Assembly: GCA_965242855.1 (NCBI GenBank)
Contig: OZ251509.1
Span: 2,914,001 to 2,978,000 of the forward strand
Direction: 5' to 3'
DNA from: WTGU01 sp965242855
Lineage (GTDB): Bacteria > Pseudomonadota > Alphaproteobacteria > UBA828
DNA: 64,000 bases
The notes under the pieces are model-generated. The model had not been told where the DNA came from and searched no databases. It saw only the letters and a list, made by a program, of their open reading frames with translations. Below are positions 8,352 to 18,889 of the stretch, one piece after another. The first letter of the stretch is position 1, and each line of letters begins with the position of its first letter. The position numbers and the translations under genes are program-made.

Positions 8352-8972
8352 AGCGGGACGGACTGGCGCATCAAGGGCGACTACTTCGAGACCTGTAGCT
8401 GCGACTACCTCTGCCCCTGCATCTACACCAACATGACCGCCATGCCGACCGACGGCGTCTGCAAGGTGGCGATCGTGATGGACGTGGCGGAGGGGCATTA
8501 CGGCGACGTCCGGCTGGATGGCGTCGCCTTCGTCACCGCGGCGATGGTCGAAGGGCCCATGGCCGACGGCGGCTGGACGGCCGGGATCATCGTCGACGAC
8601 GAGGCGAGCGACGCGCAGGTCGAGGCCATCGGCCGTATCTGCTCCGGCGAGGAGGGCGGGCCGATGGCGTTGATGGCGCCGCTGATCGACACCTTCGCCG
8701 GCATCGAGCGGGCGCCGATCGCGATCGAGCGACGGGCGATGGGCTTCTCGATCACCGCCGGCGCCCTGCTGCGCCACGGGGCGGAGGGCGTCCCCAGCCT
8801 GCCCGACCCGGCGCGGCCGATCCACATTGACGACACCGGGCACCCGGCGAACAAACGCCTCGCCCTCGCCAGGGGCACACACAGCCACCTCCACGCCTTC
8901 GGCATCGACTGGGACGACGCGACGGGCGGCCACAACGGCCATTTCGCTCCCTTCGACTGGCGCCCGAATTAG
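8349..8972 (+). CDS. DUF1326 domain protein
   Basis: 207 residues. The N-terminal WRIKGDYFETCSCDYLCPC contains the Cys cluster CSC...CPC typical of DUF1326 proteins, whose function is unknown. Length matches the family (about 200). No signal peptide or membrane segment is seen. A GGGAGG ribosome site lies 7 bp before the ATG. The gene is convergent with chvG, whose stop lies 31 bp further on. It marks the return to intact chromosomal genes after the decayed phage region. Confidence 0.85.
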   Translation: MSGTDWRIKGDYFETCSCDYLCPCIYTNMTAMPTDGVCKVAIVMDVAEGHYGDVRLDGVAFVTAAMVEGPMADGGWTAGIIVDDEASDAQVEAIGRICSGEEGGPMALMAPLIDTFAGIERAPIAIERRAMGFSITAGALLRHGAEGVPSLPDPARPIHIDDTGHPANKRLALARGTHSHLHAFGIDWDDATGGHNGHFAPFDWRPN

Positions 8973-9003
8973 CCCGCGCACCGACCGGCGCCGCCGTGCA
9001 GCT

Positions 9004-10611
9004 TTACCGGGAGGCAGGGGCTTCGGGAAGGGTCAGACGGAAGCGGGCGCCCCGGACGACGCCCGCCGGATCGACGTGGTTGGCGCAGGTCAGGCGACCG
9101 CCATGGGCCTCGGCGATGTGGCGCGAAATGCTGAGCCCCAGGCCCGAATGGGCGCCGAACGCCTCGCCCTCCGGGCGCAGCGTGTAGAAGCGCCGGAAAA
9201 TCGCCTCCTCCATTCCCGCCGGCACGCCGGGGCCTTCGTCCGCGACGTCGACCTCGACATCGGCGCCGCGCCGCCGCAGGCCAAGGCGGACGGGCGCCCC
9301 GGGCGGGCTGAAGGAGCGGGCGTTGCCGATCAGGTTCTGGAACACCTGCGCCAGGCGATCTTCGACTCCGAGCACGACGAACGGGCCGGCGCCCTCGACT
9401 TCCAGCCGCACGGCACCGGCGGCGCCGTGGACCTCCGCCAGGGTCGCGAGCATGGCGCCGAGATCGACCGGGCGCGGGCGGGCGCGGGACATCTCGGTAT
9501 CGAGCCGGGAGGCGTCGGCGATCTCGCTCAACAGCCGGTCGAGCCTCTTCACGTCCTCGCCCACGATCGCCAGCAGTTTCGCGCGCTTCTCCGCATCGCC
9601 CACGCGCCGCGCGGTGTCGACGGCGCTGCGCAGCGAGCCGAGGGGATTCTTGATCTCGTGAGCCACGTCGGCCGCGAACCGCTCGATCGCGTCCATGCGC
9701 ACCCAGAGCGCCTCGGTCATCGCGCCGAGCGCCGCCGAGAGCCGCCCGATCTCGTCCCGACGCCCGGTGAAGTCGGGGATGGCCACCTGCCGCCCGCCGG
9801 CCGCGCGGACCCGCTCTGCGGCGCGCGCCAAGCGGCGCACCGGGCGGGTGATGGTGCCGGCGAAATAGAGGCTCAGAAGCACGGTGATGCCGAGGGCGAT
9901 GCCGAACGCCTGGAGGATGGCGAAGCGGACGGCGCGGACGCTGTCTGAAACGTCGCCCGCGTCGGCGGCCAGCAGCAAGGCCCCCTGGACCCGGCGGAGC
10001 GGCTGAACCGGCACCGCCGCCATCGCCACCAGCCGGGAGTCGGCCGTTCGTCGCATCGCTCGGCCGGCGGTGCCGGCGAGCGCGCCCGCGGCCTCGGGGA
10101 AATCGGACGCCCGCGGGTCTGCCGGCTCCGCGTGAAGCGGCACGGTGGCGCGCGGCGGCAGGCGCGCGACGATCCATTCGTAGACGGAGTCCGCTGCCCG
10201 GCCGAAGGCGTCGCCCGGCTCCGGAGCCGGCAGCTCGGTCGCGCGGACGGGCGCCGCCGGCAGGCGCCGCGAATCGACCGCCAGCGCGCCGTCGGCGTCG
10301 AAGAGCAGGGCGCGGGTGTCAACCGGCAGGTTCAGCCGGTGGATGAGCGTGGCGGCCGCGGCGCGGTCGAGCCCGGCGCCCCCGGCGGCCGCGCTTTCGC
10401 CGAGCGCCGCCGCCAGTAACCTGGCCTCGCGCGCCAGCGCCTCCGTCCTGCCGTCCATCAGGTCGTGCTGGTAGCGGTCGAGATAGAAGAAGCCGGCGAC
10501 CAGCACCGCCAGGGCCATGACGTTGATGGCGAGGATGCGGGCGGTGAGCGAAAAGACCGGCCGGCGCCGCGCCGGTGGCCGGTCACGGCGCGGTGTATCG
10601 GTAACCGACAC
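9004..10611 (-). CDS. chvG: Sensor histidine kinase, ChvG/ExoS type
   Basis: 535 residues. A membrane segment at about 24-43, a periplasmic sensing region to about 225, a second membrane segment at about 230-250 and a HAMP-like linker are followed by the H-box FAADVAHEIKNPLGSLR, which carries the phospho-accepting His. The ATPase domain has N (NLIGNA), G1 (DEGPGVP) and G2 (GLGLSIS) boxes. It overlaps chvI by 29 bp, so the two are translated together. In alphaproteobacteria ChvG-ChvI responds to acid and envelope stress and usually sits beside pckA. Here pckA is nearby but separated by about 2.5 kb of other genes. Confidence 0.88.
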   Translation of the reverse strand: MSVTDTPRRDRPPARRRPVFSLTARILAINVMALAVLVAGFFYLDRYQHDLMDGRTEALAREARLLAAALGESAAAGGAGLDRAAAATLIHRLNLPVDTRALLFDADGALAVDSRRLPAAPVRATELPAPEPGDAFGRAADSVYEWIVARLPPRATVPLHAEPADPRASDFPEAAGALAGTAGRAMRRTADSRLVAMAAVPVQPLRRVQGALLLAADAGDVSDSVRAVRFAILQAFGIALGITVLLSLYFAGTITRPVRRLARAAERVRAAGGRQVAIPDFTGRRDEIGRLSAALGAMTEALWVRMDAIERFAADVAHEIKNPLGSLRSAVDTARRVGDAEKRAKLLAIVGEDVKRLDRLLSEIADASRLDTEMSRARPRPVDLGAMLATLAEVHGAAGAVRLEVEGAGPFVVLGVEDRLAQVFQNLIGNARSFSPPGAPVRLGLRRRGADVEVDVADEGPGVPAGMEEAIFRRFYTLRPEGEAFGAHSGLGLSISRHIAEAHGGRLTCANHVDPAGVVRGARFRLTLPEAPASR

Positions 10612-11263
10612 CGTAAAGAGTCTCGATCTGCGAGAAGCCGGGATCGATCGATTTGAACTTCTTGCGGATGCGCTTGACGTGGCTGTCGATGGCGCGGTCC
10701 TCGACGTAGATGCGGTCGCCGTAGGCGGCGTCCATCAGTTGATCGCGGCTCTTGACGTGACCGGGGCGCAGGGCGAGCGCCTTCACGAGCAGGAACTCGG
10801 TCACCGTGAGAGGGACGACCGTCCCGCGCCAGGTGCAGAGGTGGCGTTCTTCATCCAGCGCCAGGGCGCCGCGCGCCACGACGGCACCGCCGCCGTCCGG
10901 ATCGGCGCGCCGCAGGACCGCTCGCACCCGCCCGATCAGAAGGCGGATCGAAAAGGGCTTCGTCACGTAGTCGTCCGCGCCCTGGCGCAAGCCGTGGAGC
11001 TGATCGTCCTCCGCGTCCCTGGAGCTCAGGAATATCACCGGCAGCGCAGAGCGCTTCCTGAGCCGGGCGAGCAGCTGCAGACCGCCCATGCGCGGCATCT
11101 TGATGTCGAGGATCGCGAGGTCCGGCGGCCGGTGCAGCAGGCCCTGCAACGCCGCCGCCGGGTCAGCGTAGGCGCGCACGGCGAAGCCCTCCGCTTCGAG
11201 GGCCATGGCCACCGAGGCCAGGAGATGGCGGTCGTCGTCCACGAGAGCGATGGTCGATGGCAC
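10583..11263 (-). CDS. chvI: Response regulator, ChvI type (OmpR family)
   Basis: 226 residues. The receiver domain opens STIALVDDDRHLL, has the phospho-acceptor Asp in LAILDIKMPRMGG and a Lys in YVTKPFS. The winged-helix DNA-binding domain contains the ChvI-like run DRIYVEDRAIDSHVKRIRKKF and ends ETLYGVGYRYT. It is the partner of the kinase encoded just downstream. The ATG at 11263 gives the standard N-terminus. Confidence 0.92.
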   Translation of the reverse strand: MPSTIALVDDDRHLLASVAMALEAEGFAVRAYADPAAALQGLLHRPPDLAILDIKMPRMGGLQLLARLRKRSALPVIFLSSRDAEDDQLHGLRQGADDYVTKPFSIRLLIGRVRAVLRRADPDGGGAVVARGALALDEERHLCTWRGTVVPLTVTEFLLVKALALRPGHVKSRDQLMDAAYGDRIYVEDRAIDSHVKRIRKKFKSIDPGFSQIETLYGVGYRYTAP

Positions 11264-11368
11264 CGGTTCCCTCCCCGCCCGGCGCGACTATAGGCCGATT
11301 CCGGAGATTGCGTCGGATTTCGCCTTTCCGGCCCGGGGGCGCTGAAGGCCGCGCGCAAGCGGCGGAAC

Positions 11369-12250
11369 ATGACCCGGATACGGCTCGCCGAGAAGGTGGA
11401 GTGCACCAAGGACACGGTCAGCCGATGGGAGCGCGGCACGACGCGCCGCATTCGCGCCCGGCTCCGCGAGAAGCTGTGCAAGGTGCTCGCGGTCGGGTGG
11501 CAGAGCCTGATCGAGCCGCCTCGTCAACACAAAGAGCCGGAGAAACTCCCCGGCTACGTCCACATGAGGTTCCGTGTCGCAAAGAAGGTACAAACGGCGT
11601 TTCGTCTCGTAACGATGCGTTACAGCGTCACCCCTCATGACGTGATGACGCTTGCCCCTCTTCTCTTCCTGATCGTCGCAGAAGGAAGCCTGCTGGAGCG
11701 CAAACGGCGGCTTAATGAGCTCAATGAAAAGATCGGGGGAGGCAAACCGCTGCCTTGATCAGGGCTTGAGAACATCTGGAGGGCCGGGTCGCCTCTCGCA
11801 ACAGCCACGGGGAGAACCCCGAGGACGATGAGCGGGTCTCTGTCGAGTCCAGAGACATTTTCGGCCGAAAACTGACAACTCCGGGATGGGACGCATCGGA
11901 AGAGAAAGATTGGATGCAGCAAGCGAATCCCTTCGTCAATTTCATCCGCGATCTTGCGAAGGAATTTTCGAAGAACGCGGTGGATTCGGTGGAGAGTTAT
12001 GACGAAGAAGTAATCGACAATTACTGAATAGCCGGCGACACCCTGTGCGAATGCACGGGAATATCCGAAAAGGACGACCGGGGCGAAGAGCTTCTCGATC
12101 ACATCTGGAACGGATATATCGACCTCGCCACATGCCCCCGTGTCAAACGCGACCGGGACGAGGCCGGTTATCGCCAGTGGCTGGCGGACGAGTTGGTCGA
12201 GCATAAGAGAAAATTCGGCGTCATTTCCCTGAATCTGGACGGCTTGGCAG
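11369..12250 (+). pseudogene. HTH (XRE-like) transcriptional regulator, frameshifted and interrupted
   Basis: The first frame (to 11758) encodes an HTH segment, RIRLAEKVECTKDTVSRWERG, then SVTPHDVMTLAPLLFLIVAEGSLLERKRRLNELNEK. It then stops. From about 11770 a different frame continues with EHLEGRVASRNSHGEN, DIFGRK, NPFVNFIRDLAKEF and onward. That frame is itself cut by TGA at 12025-12027 before reading GDTLCECTG, HIWNGYIDLATCP. The joined reading matches my recollection of a group of alphaproteobacterial HTH proteins with an LAPLLFVLLAEGSL segment. One frameshift (11750-11770) and one nonsense codon make it a pseudogene. Codon use is less GC-rich than the flanks. Its true start may lie slightly upstream. 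Confidence 0.65.
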
Positions 12251-12279
12251 TTTCGGAGCACGCGGTGCTCGGCGGCGGC

Positions 12280-13650
12280 TCAATAGCGCGCGATCGGGCG
12301 GCGGGCGATGGCCAGGAAGCGCAGGGAGAGCAGGCCGCTCGCGGTCAGCGCTCCCGCCAGGATACCCCACATGAGGCCGTCCACGCCGACGCCGAAGGCG
12401 AAGGCCAGCACGTAGCCTAGCGGCACCGAAACGCACCACCAGGAGACGAGCTGGAGGCCCGGCGGCACCCAGACGTCGGCGACGCCGCGCAGCGCGCCCA
12501 TGAGCACCGCCTGGATGCCGTCGAAGACCAGGATCACGCCGCAGATCGCGATCAGCGACGCGGCCGCCGGTATCACCGCAGGATCGTCGATGTACAGCGT
12601 GGCCAGCGCCGTATCGAGCCCCAGGAACGGCCCGGCGAAGCAGGCCATCACGCAGACGATGAAGAAGACCCCGGCCCAGCCCGCGCGCGCCACGTCGGCG
12701 GCGTTGCGCCGGCCGACCGCGTTGCCCACGCGGACCATGCTGGCGGCGGCGGTGCCGATGGCGCACATGAAGACGAGCCCGATCAGGTTGTAGCCGATCT
12801 GATAGGCGGCGAGCGCCTCCGTGCCGAGATGGCCCGCCAGCATGACCAGCGCCGCGAACGCCGCCGTCTCCAGGCCGCGGGCGGCGCCCAGCGGATAGCC
12901 GATGCGCCGCAACCGGCGGGACACCGCGCGGAAGTCCACGACCGGCGCGCGCACGCGAAGGGCGCCGGCGTCCGGCAGGCGCAGCACCACCAGGACGAGG
13001 GCGGCGAACATGAGCCAGCGCACCAGCGAAGTCGCGATCGCCGCGCCCTCCGCCCCGAGCTCCGGCCCGCCGAGATTGCCGAAGATGAAGACCCAGTTGA
13101 GCAGCGCGTTGAGGAGGACGGCGCCGAGCATGACCATCATGCCGGGAAGCGGCCGGCTGAGCCCTTCAAGGAAATGGGTGCACGCCACCCACATCATAAG
13201 CGGCGGCGTGCCCCAGGCGATCATGTCGAGCACGGCCCCGCCGTCGGCGGCGACCGCAGGCGCCTGCCCCGTCGCCTCCAGGATCCAGCGCCCCAGCAGG
13301 CAGATCGCGCTCATGACGAGGCCCAGGACCGCGCCGTGGACCATGCTGACCCGCCAATAGGCGCCGCAGGCCGCGTCGTCGCCAGCGCCGCGCGCCTGGG
13401 CGACGAGGATCACCGTGCCCTGGAGCAGCCCGACGCCGATCAGGACCATGACCACCTGCGCCGCGTTGGCCGCCGCGTAGGCGGCGAGCGCCTCCGTCCG
13501 GTAATGCCCGAGCATCGCCGAATCGATGGCGACCATCACCAGGAGACCGGCACGTGCGGCGATCACCGGGGCGGCGAGCCGGGCGGTGCGCGCGAGGTGG
13601 CGGGCGAACGGCATCGCCGCGCCTCCGCCCGCCTCCCTTCCCATGGCCAT
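12280..13650 (-). CDS. MATE family efflux transporter
   Basis: 456 residues with about twelve hydrophobic helices in two similar halves, as in NorM-type MATE antiporters. These export cationic drugs or metabolites in exchange for Na+ or H+. Typical segments are DSAMLGHYRTEALAAYAAAN in the first half and GTEALAAYQIGYNLIGLVFM in the second. It is divergent from pckA and convergent with the broken HTH gene. A second ATG twelve codons in (MPFARHLARTARLAAPV) may be the true start. Confidence 0.9.
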   Translation of the reverse strand: MAMGREAGGGAAMPFARHLARTARLAAPVIAARAGLLVMVAIDSAMLGHYRTEALAAYAAANAAQVVMVLIGVGLLQGTVILVAQARGAGDDAACGAYWRVSMVHGAVLGLVMSAICLLGRWILEATGQAPAVAADGGAVLDMIAWGTPPLMMWVACTHFLEGLSRPLPGMMVMLGAVLLNALLNWVFIFGNLGGPELGAEGAAIATSLVRWLMFAALVLVVLRLPDAGALRVRAPVVDFRAVSRRLRRIGYPLGAARGLETAAFAALVMLAGHLGTEALAAYQIGYNLIGLVFMCAIGTAAASMVRVGNAVGRRNAADVARAGWAGVFFIVCVMACFAGPFLGLDTALATLYIDDPAVIPAAASLIAICGVILVFDGIQAVLMGALRGVADVWVPPGLQLVSWWCVSVPLGYVLAFAFGVGVDGLMWGILAGALTASGLLSLRFLAIARRPIARY

Positions 13651-13815
13651 GGGCCCCTCGTCGTTTGCCGGAACCGCGCCGGCCCGGCTCCGGGATGCGG
13701 ACGCCGATGGCCGCCGATGTTATCCGAAACGCGCGAATCGCCGAACGGTTGTTGAATCGGGGGGAAGATGGATGTTAGGTGGAGGCCGCGATTCGTGGCG
13801 CGGGCGAGCGAGCGG

Positions 13816-15423
<1,608 letters not shown>

Positions 15424-15477
15424 CGACGCGGCCGGGCTCCCGCTTCTCCCCCGGCCCGCCGACGACACGAGGTTGCC

Positions 15478-16980
15478 ATGAAGATCGCCTTTTCGAAGAT
15501 CGCCGCGCCATCGGCGGGCGCGGTCGCCGTCGGCGTCGCGGAAGACCGCGTTCCGGGCGAGACCGCCCGGCGTCTGGACGAACGGAGCGGCGGCGCGCTC
15601 ACCCGCGCACTCGCGAGCGGCCGCTTTCGCGGCAAGGAAGGCACGGTGACCGCCGTCGTCGCGCCGCACGGCCTCCCGGTCGACACCGTCCTCCTGGTGG
15701 GGCTCGGCAAACCGGCCCGCCTCGGCGCGCGCGGGCTGCGGACGGTTGGCGGCGCCGTCGCCGGCCATCTCGACGCGCTCGGCGCGAAGGCCGGCGCCAT
15801 CGCCGTGGAGGCGGTGGAGGGCTGCGCCATGACACCGGCCGAGATGGCCGCGGAGATCGCCCTCGGCGCGCGCCTCGGTGCCTATCGCTTCGACAAGTAC
15901 CGCACGAAGAAGAAGGACGAGGACAGGTCCACCCTCGCCCGCCTGACCGTGATGGTGGACGACCCGAAGGCGGCCCGGAGGGCGTTCGCGCCCAACGACA
16001 GTCTGGCCGACGGCGTCTTCCTCGCGCGCGATCTGGTTTCCGAGCCGAGCAACGTCGTCTATCCGGAGACCCTGGCGAAGAACATCGAGTCCCTGGCTGC
16101 GGACGGGATCGAGGTCGCGCTGCTCGACCGCGCGAAGATGGCTTCGCTCGGCATGGGGTCGCTGCTCGGCGTGGCCCAGGGCAGCGCGCGCGCGCCCTAT
16201 TGCGCGATCATGCGATGGAACGGCGCGCCGAAGGGCAGGAACCGCAGGCCCGTGGCCTTCGTCGGCAAGGGCGTCACCTTCGACACCGGCGGGATTTCGA
16301 TCAAACCGTCCCAGGGCATGGAGGAGATGAAATACGACATGGCCGGCGCCGCCACCGTCGTCGGCCTGATGAAGTGTCTGGCGGGCCGCCGGGCGCGGGT
16401 GAACGCCGTCGGGGTCGTCGGGCTGGTCGAGAACATGCCGGACGGCAACGCGCAGCGCCCGGGCGACGTCGTGACCTCGATGTCCGGCCAGACCATCGAG
16501 GTCGTCAACACCGACGCCGAGGGCCGGCTGGTGCTGGCCGATGCGCTCTGGTACACGCAGGCGACCTTCAAGCCGCGCATCATCGTCGACCTCGCGACGC
16601 TCACGGGCGCGATCATCGTCAGCCTCGGCACCTACCGGGCCGGGCTGTTCAGCAACGACGACGAACTCGCAGACCGGCTCATGGCCGCCGGCGAGGAAAG
16701 CGGCGAGGAGGTCTGGCGCCTGCCCCTCGGCGCCCGCTACGACAAGGACATCGACTCGGCGATTGCCGACATGAAGAACGTCGGCAAGGGCCGGGAGGCG
16801 GGCAGCGTGACCGCCGCGCAATTCCTGCAACGCTTCGTCAACGGCGTGCCGTGGGCGCATCTCGACATCGCCGGCATGGCCTGGATGAAGCGCGGCGACG
16901 ATCCGATCGTTCCCAAGGGCGCCACCGGCTACGGTGTCCGGCTGCTCGACCGGCTGGTGCGCGTGCACTACGAGGCCTGA
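15478..16980 (+). CDS. pepA: Leucyl aminopeptidase (M17)
   Basis: 500 residues. The C-terminal catalytic domain has GKGVTFDTGGISIKP (metal-binding Lys and Asp) and the family signature NTDAEGRLVLADAL, with the catalytic Arg in this run. It acts in the cytoplasm on N-terminal Leu and other residues. In some bacteria PepA also binds DNA; nothing here decides that. It is 11 bp upstream of holC, an arrangement common in proteobacteria. Confidence 0.95.
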   Translation: MKIAFSKIAAPSAGAVAVGVAEDRVPGETARRLDERSGGALTRALASGRFRGKEGTVTAVVAPHGLPVDTVLLVGLGKPARLGARGLRTVGGAVAGHLDALGAKAGAIAVEAVEGCAMTPAEMAAEIALGARLGAYRFDKYRTKKKDEDRSTLARLTVMVDDPKAARRAFAPNDSLADGVFLARDLVSEPSNVVYPETLAKNIESLAADGIEVALLDRAKMASLGMGSLLGVAQGSARAPYCAIMRWNGAPKGRNRRPVAFVGKGVTFDTGGISIKPSQGMEEMKYDMAGAATVVGLMKCLAGRRARVNAVGVVGLVENMPDGNAQRPGDVVTSMSGQTIEVVNTDAEGRLVLADALWYTQATFKPRIIVDLATLTGAIIVSLGTYRAGLFSNDDELADRLMAAGEESGEEVWRLPLGARYDKDIDSAIADMKNVGKGREAGSVTAAQFLQRFVNGVPWAHLDIAGMAWMKRGDDPIVPKGATGYGVRLLDRLVRVHYEA

Positions 16981-16991
16981 CCGCCGGCGCG

Positions 16992-17447
16992 ATGGCTGCG
17001 CTCGCCTTCTACCGGCTGCGCCGCACGCCGTTGGAGAAAGCGCTCCCGAAGCTTCTGGAGAAAGTGCTCGAAAGCGGCCGCCGTGCCGTGGTGATCGGCG
17101 CCTCGGAGGAGCGCATCGAAGCGTTGAACGCCGCGCTCTGGACCTACGAGCAGGGCTCGTTCCTGCCCCACGGCACGGCGCGGGACGGCTGCGGCGAGCG
17201 GCAACCGGTCTTCCTGACCACGGGCGACGACAACCCCAACGGCGCCCGGATCGCGGTCATGGTGGACGGCATCGCTCCCGGCGATCCGGACCGCTTCGAG
17301 CGCTGCCTCGACATCTTCGACGGCGCTGATTCGGCGGCGCTCGAAGCCGCGCGCGGGCGCTGGCGAGAACGCCGCGCCGGCGGCCACGACGTCACCTTCT
17401 GGGAGCAGACCGCGGACGGCAAATGGGAGCGGCGGGACCAGGGGTGA
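16992..17447 (+). CDS. holC: DNA polymerase III chi subunit
   Basis: 151 residues beginning MAALAFYRLRRTPLEKALP, with the chi-type segments LLEKVLESGRRAVVIGAS, ALWTYEQGSFLPHG and QPVFLTTGDDNPNGA. Chi links the clamp loader to single-stranded DNA-binding protein. The ATG at 16992 gives the expected length and lies 11 bp after pepA, so the two are probably co-transcribed. Confidence 0.93.
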   Translation: MAALAFYRLRRTPLEKALPKLLEKVLESGRRAVVIGASEERIEALNAALWTYEQGSFLPHGTARDGCGERQPVFLTTGDDNPNGARIAVMVDGIAPGDPDRFERCLDIFDGADSAALEAARGRWRERRAGGHDVTFWEQTADGKWERRDQG

Positions 17448-17460
17448 GCGGCCGGGAAAC

Positions 17461-18822
17461 GTGGCGGACAAGATAAGAGCAGACCTCTGCGTGATCGGCG
17501 CCGGTGCCGCCGGCCTGTCGATCGCCGCCGGCGCCCGCCGGCTGGGCGCGTCGGTGATCCTGATCGAGCAGGCGCGGATGGGCGGCGAGTGCCTCAATAC
17601 CGGCTGCGTCCCCTCCAAGTCCCTGCTGGCCGCCGCGGCGCGGGGCGACGGCTTCGCCGCCGCCTACGACCACGCGCGGCGGGTCATCCGCGCCATCGAG
17701 CCGCGCGATTCGGCCGAGCGCTACCGCGCGCTCGGCGCCTGCATCCTGCGTGGCAAGGCGCGGTTCGTCGCCCCGCGCTTCCTGGAAGTGGGCGACACGA
17801 GCGTGACCGCACGGCGGTTCGTCGTCGCGACCGGTTCGGTGTCCGCCATTCCGCCGATCCCGGGGCTCGACTCCGTCCCTTACTTCACCAACGAGACGCT
17901 GTTCGACGCGGCCCCGGAGCCCGCGCATCTGATCGTGCTGGGCGGCGGCCCGGTCGGGGTCGAGATGGCGCAGGCCTATCGCCGGCTCGGCGCCAGGGTC
18001 ACGGTGCTCGAGGCCGCGCGCCTGCTCGGGCGCGACGACCCGGAGCTCGCGGCGGTGGTGCGCGCGCGGCTGGTCGCGGAAGGAGTCGAGATCGTCGAGG
18101 ACGCGCGGGTGAGCGCCGTCGAGGCGACCGGCGGCGGCGTCGCGCTCGCCTGCGAATCGGGCCGGCTACACGGCTCGCACCTCCTGGTCGCCGCCGGGCG
18201 AAGGCCGAACGTCGCCGGGCTCGGCCTCGAGAGCGCCGGGGTCGGTTTGCGCGACGGCGCGCCCATCGTGGACGGCGGCCTGCGGACCACCAACCGGCGA
18301 ATCTATGCGATCGGGGACGTCGTCGGGCCTTATCGCTTCACCCATATGGCCGACCATCAGGCGCGGGCGGTGCTCATGAACGCGCTCTTCCGGCTCCCGG
18401 TGCGGCTCCGCTACGACGCGGTGCCGTGGGCCACCTATACCGACCCGGAGCTCGCCCATGTCGGCCTCGACGAACCGGCGGCGCGGGCCGCCGCCCGCAG
18501 GATTCGCGTCCTGCGCGTTCCCTTCGGCGACAACGACCGCGCTCTCGCGGAGGACGCCGCGGAAGGCCTGATCAAGGTCGTGGCGACGCCGCGCGGACGG
18601 GTGCTCGGCGCCTCCATCGTCGGCCCCCATGCCGGCGAGTTGATCCTCCCCTGGGCGCTCGCCGTGCGCCGACGGCTCGCGCTCGGCGCGCTGGCGCGGG
18701 CGGTCGTGCCCTATCCGACCTTGAGCGAGGTCAGCACGAGAGCGGCCGGGAGTTTCTACGCGGCGGCCCTGTTCGGCGCGCGGACGCGCCGTCTGGTCCG
18801 CCTGCTCGCCCGCCTGGGATGA
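17461..18822 (+). CDS. FAD-dependent pyridine nucleotide-disulfide oxidoreductase
   Basis: 453 residues from a GTG start. It has an N-terminal FAD-binding GAGAAGLS, the redox-active disulfide GGECLNTGCVPSK (Cys44, Cys49), an NAD-binding GGGPVGVEMA and IYAIGDV. The C-terminus reads PYPTLSE, where lipoamide dehydrogenases have His-Pro-Thr-Leu-Ser-Glu. The His is replaced by Tyr, so it is unlikely to be a true lipoamide dehydrogenase. It is closer to mercuric reductase-like enzymes without the metal-binding N-terminal domain. The substrate is unknown. It starts 13 bp after holC. Confidence 0.88.
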   Translation: MADKIRADLCVIGAGAAGLSIAAGARRLGASVILIEQARMGGECLNTGCVPSKSLLAAAARGDGFAAAYDHARRVIRAIEPRDSAERYRALGACILRGKARFVAPRFLEVGDTSVTARRFVVATGSVSAIPPIPGLDSVPYFTNETLFDAAPEPAHLIVLGGGPVGVEMAQAYRRLGARVTVLEAARLLGRDDPELAAVVRARLVAEGVEIVEDARVSAVEATGGGVALACESGRLHGSHLLVAAGRRPNVAGLGLESAGVGLRDGAPIVDGGLRTTNRRIYAIGDVVGPYRFTHMADHQARAVLMNALFRLPVRLRYDAVPWATYTDPELAHVGLDEPAARAAARRIRVLRVPFGDNDRALAEDAAEGLIKVVATPRGRVLGASIVGPHAGELILPWALAVRRRLALGALARAVVPYPTLSEVSTRAAGSFYAAALFGARTRRLVRLLARLG

Positions 18823-18889
18823 GGCCGCCCGGCATGGCACGGGCCGGGCGGCGGTTCTATAGTCGGCGGAGAGGGACAATCGTAACCGC

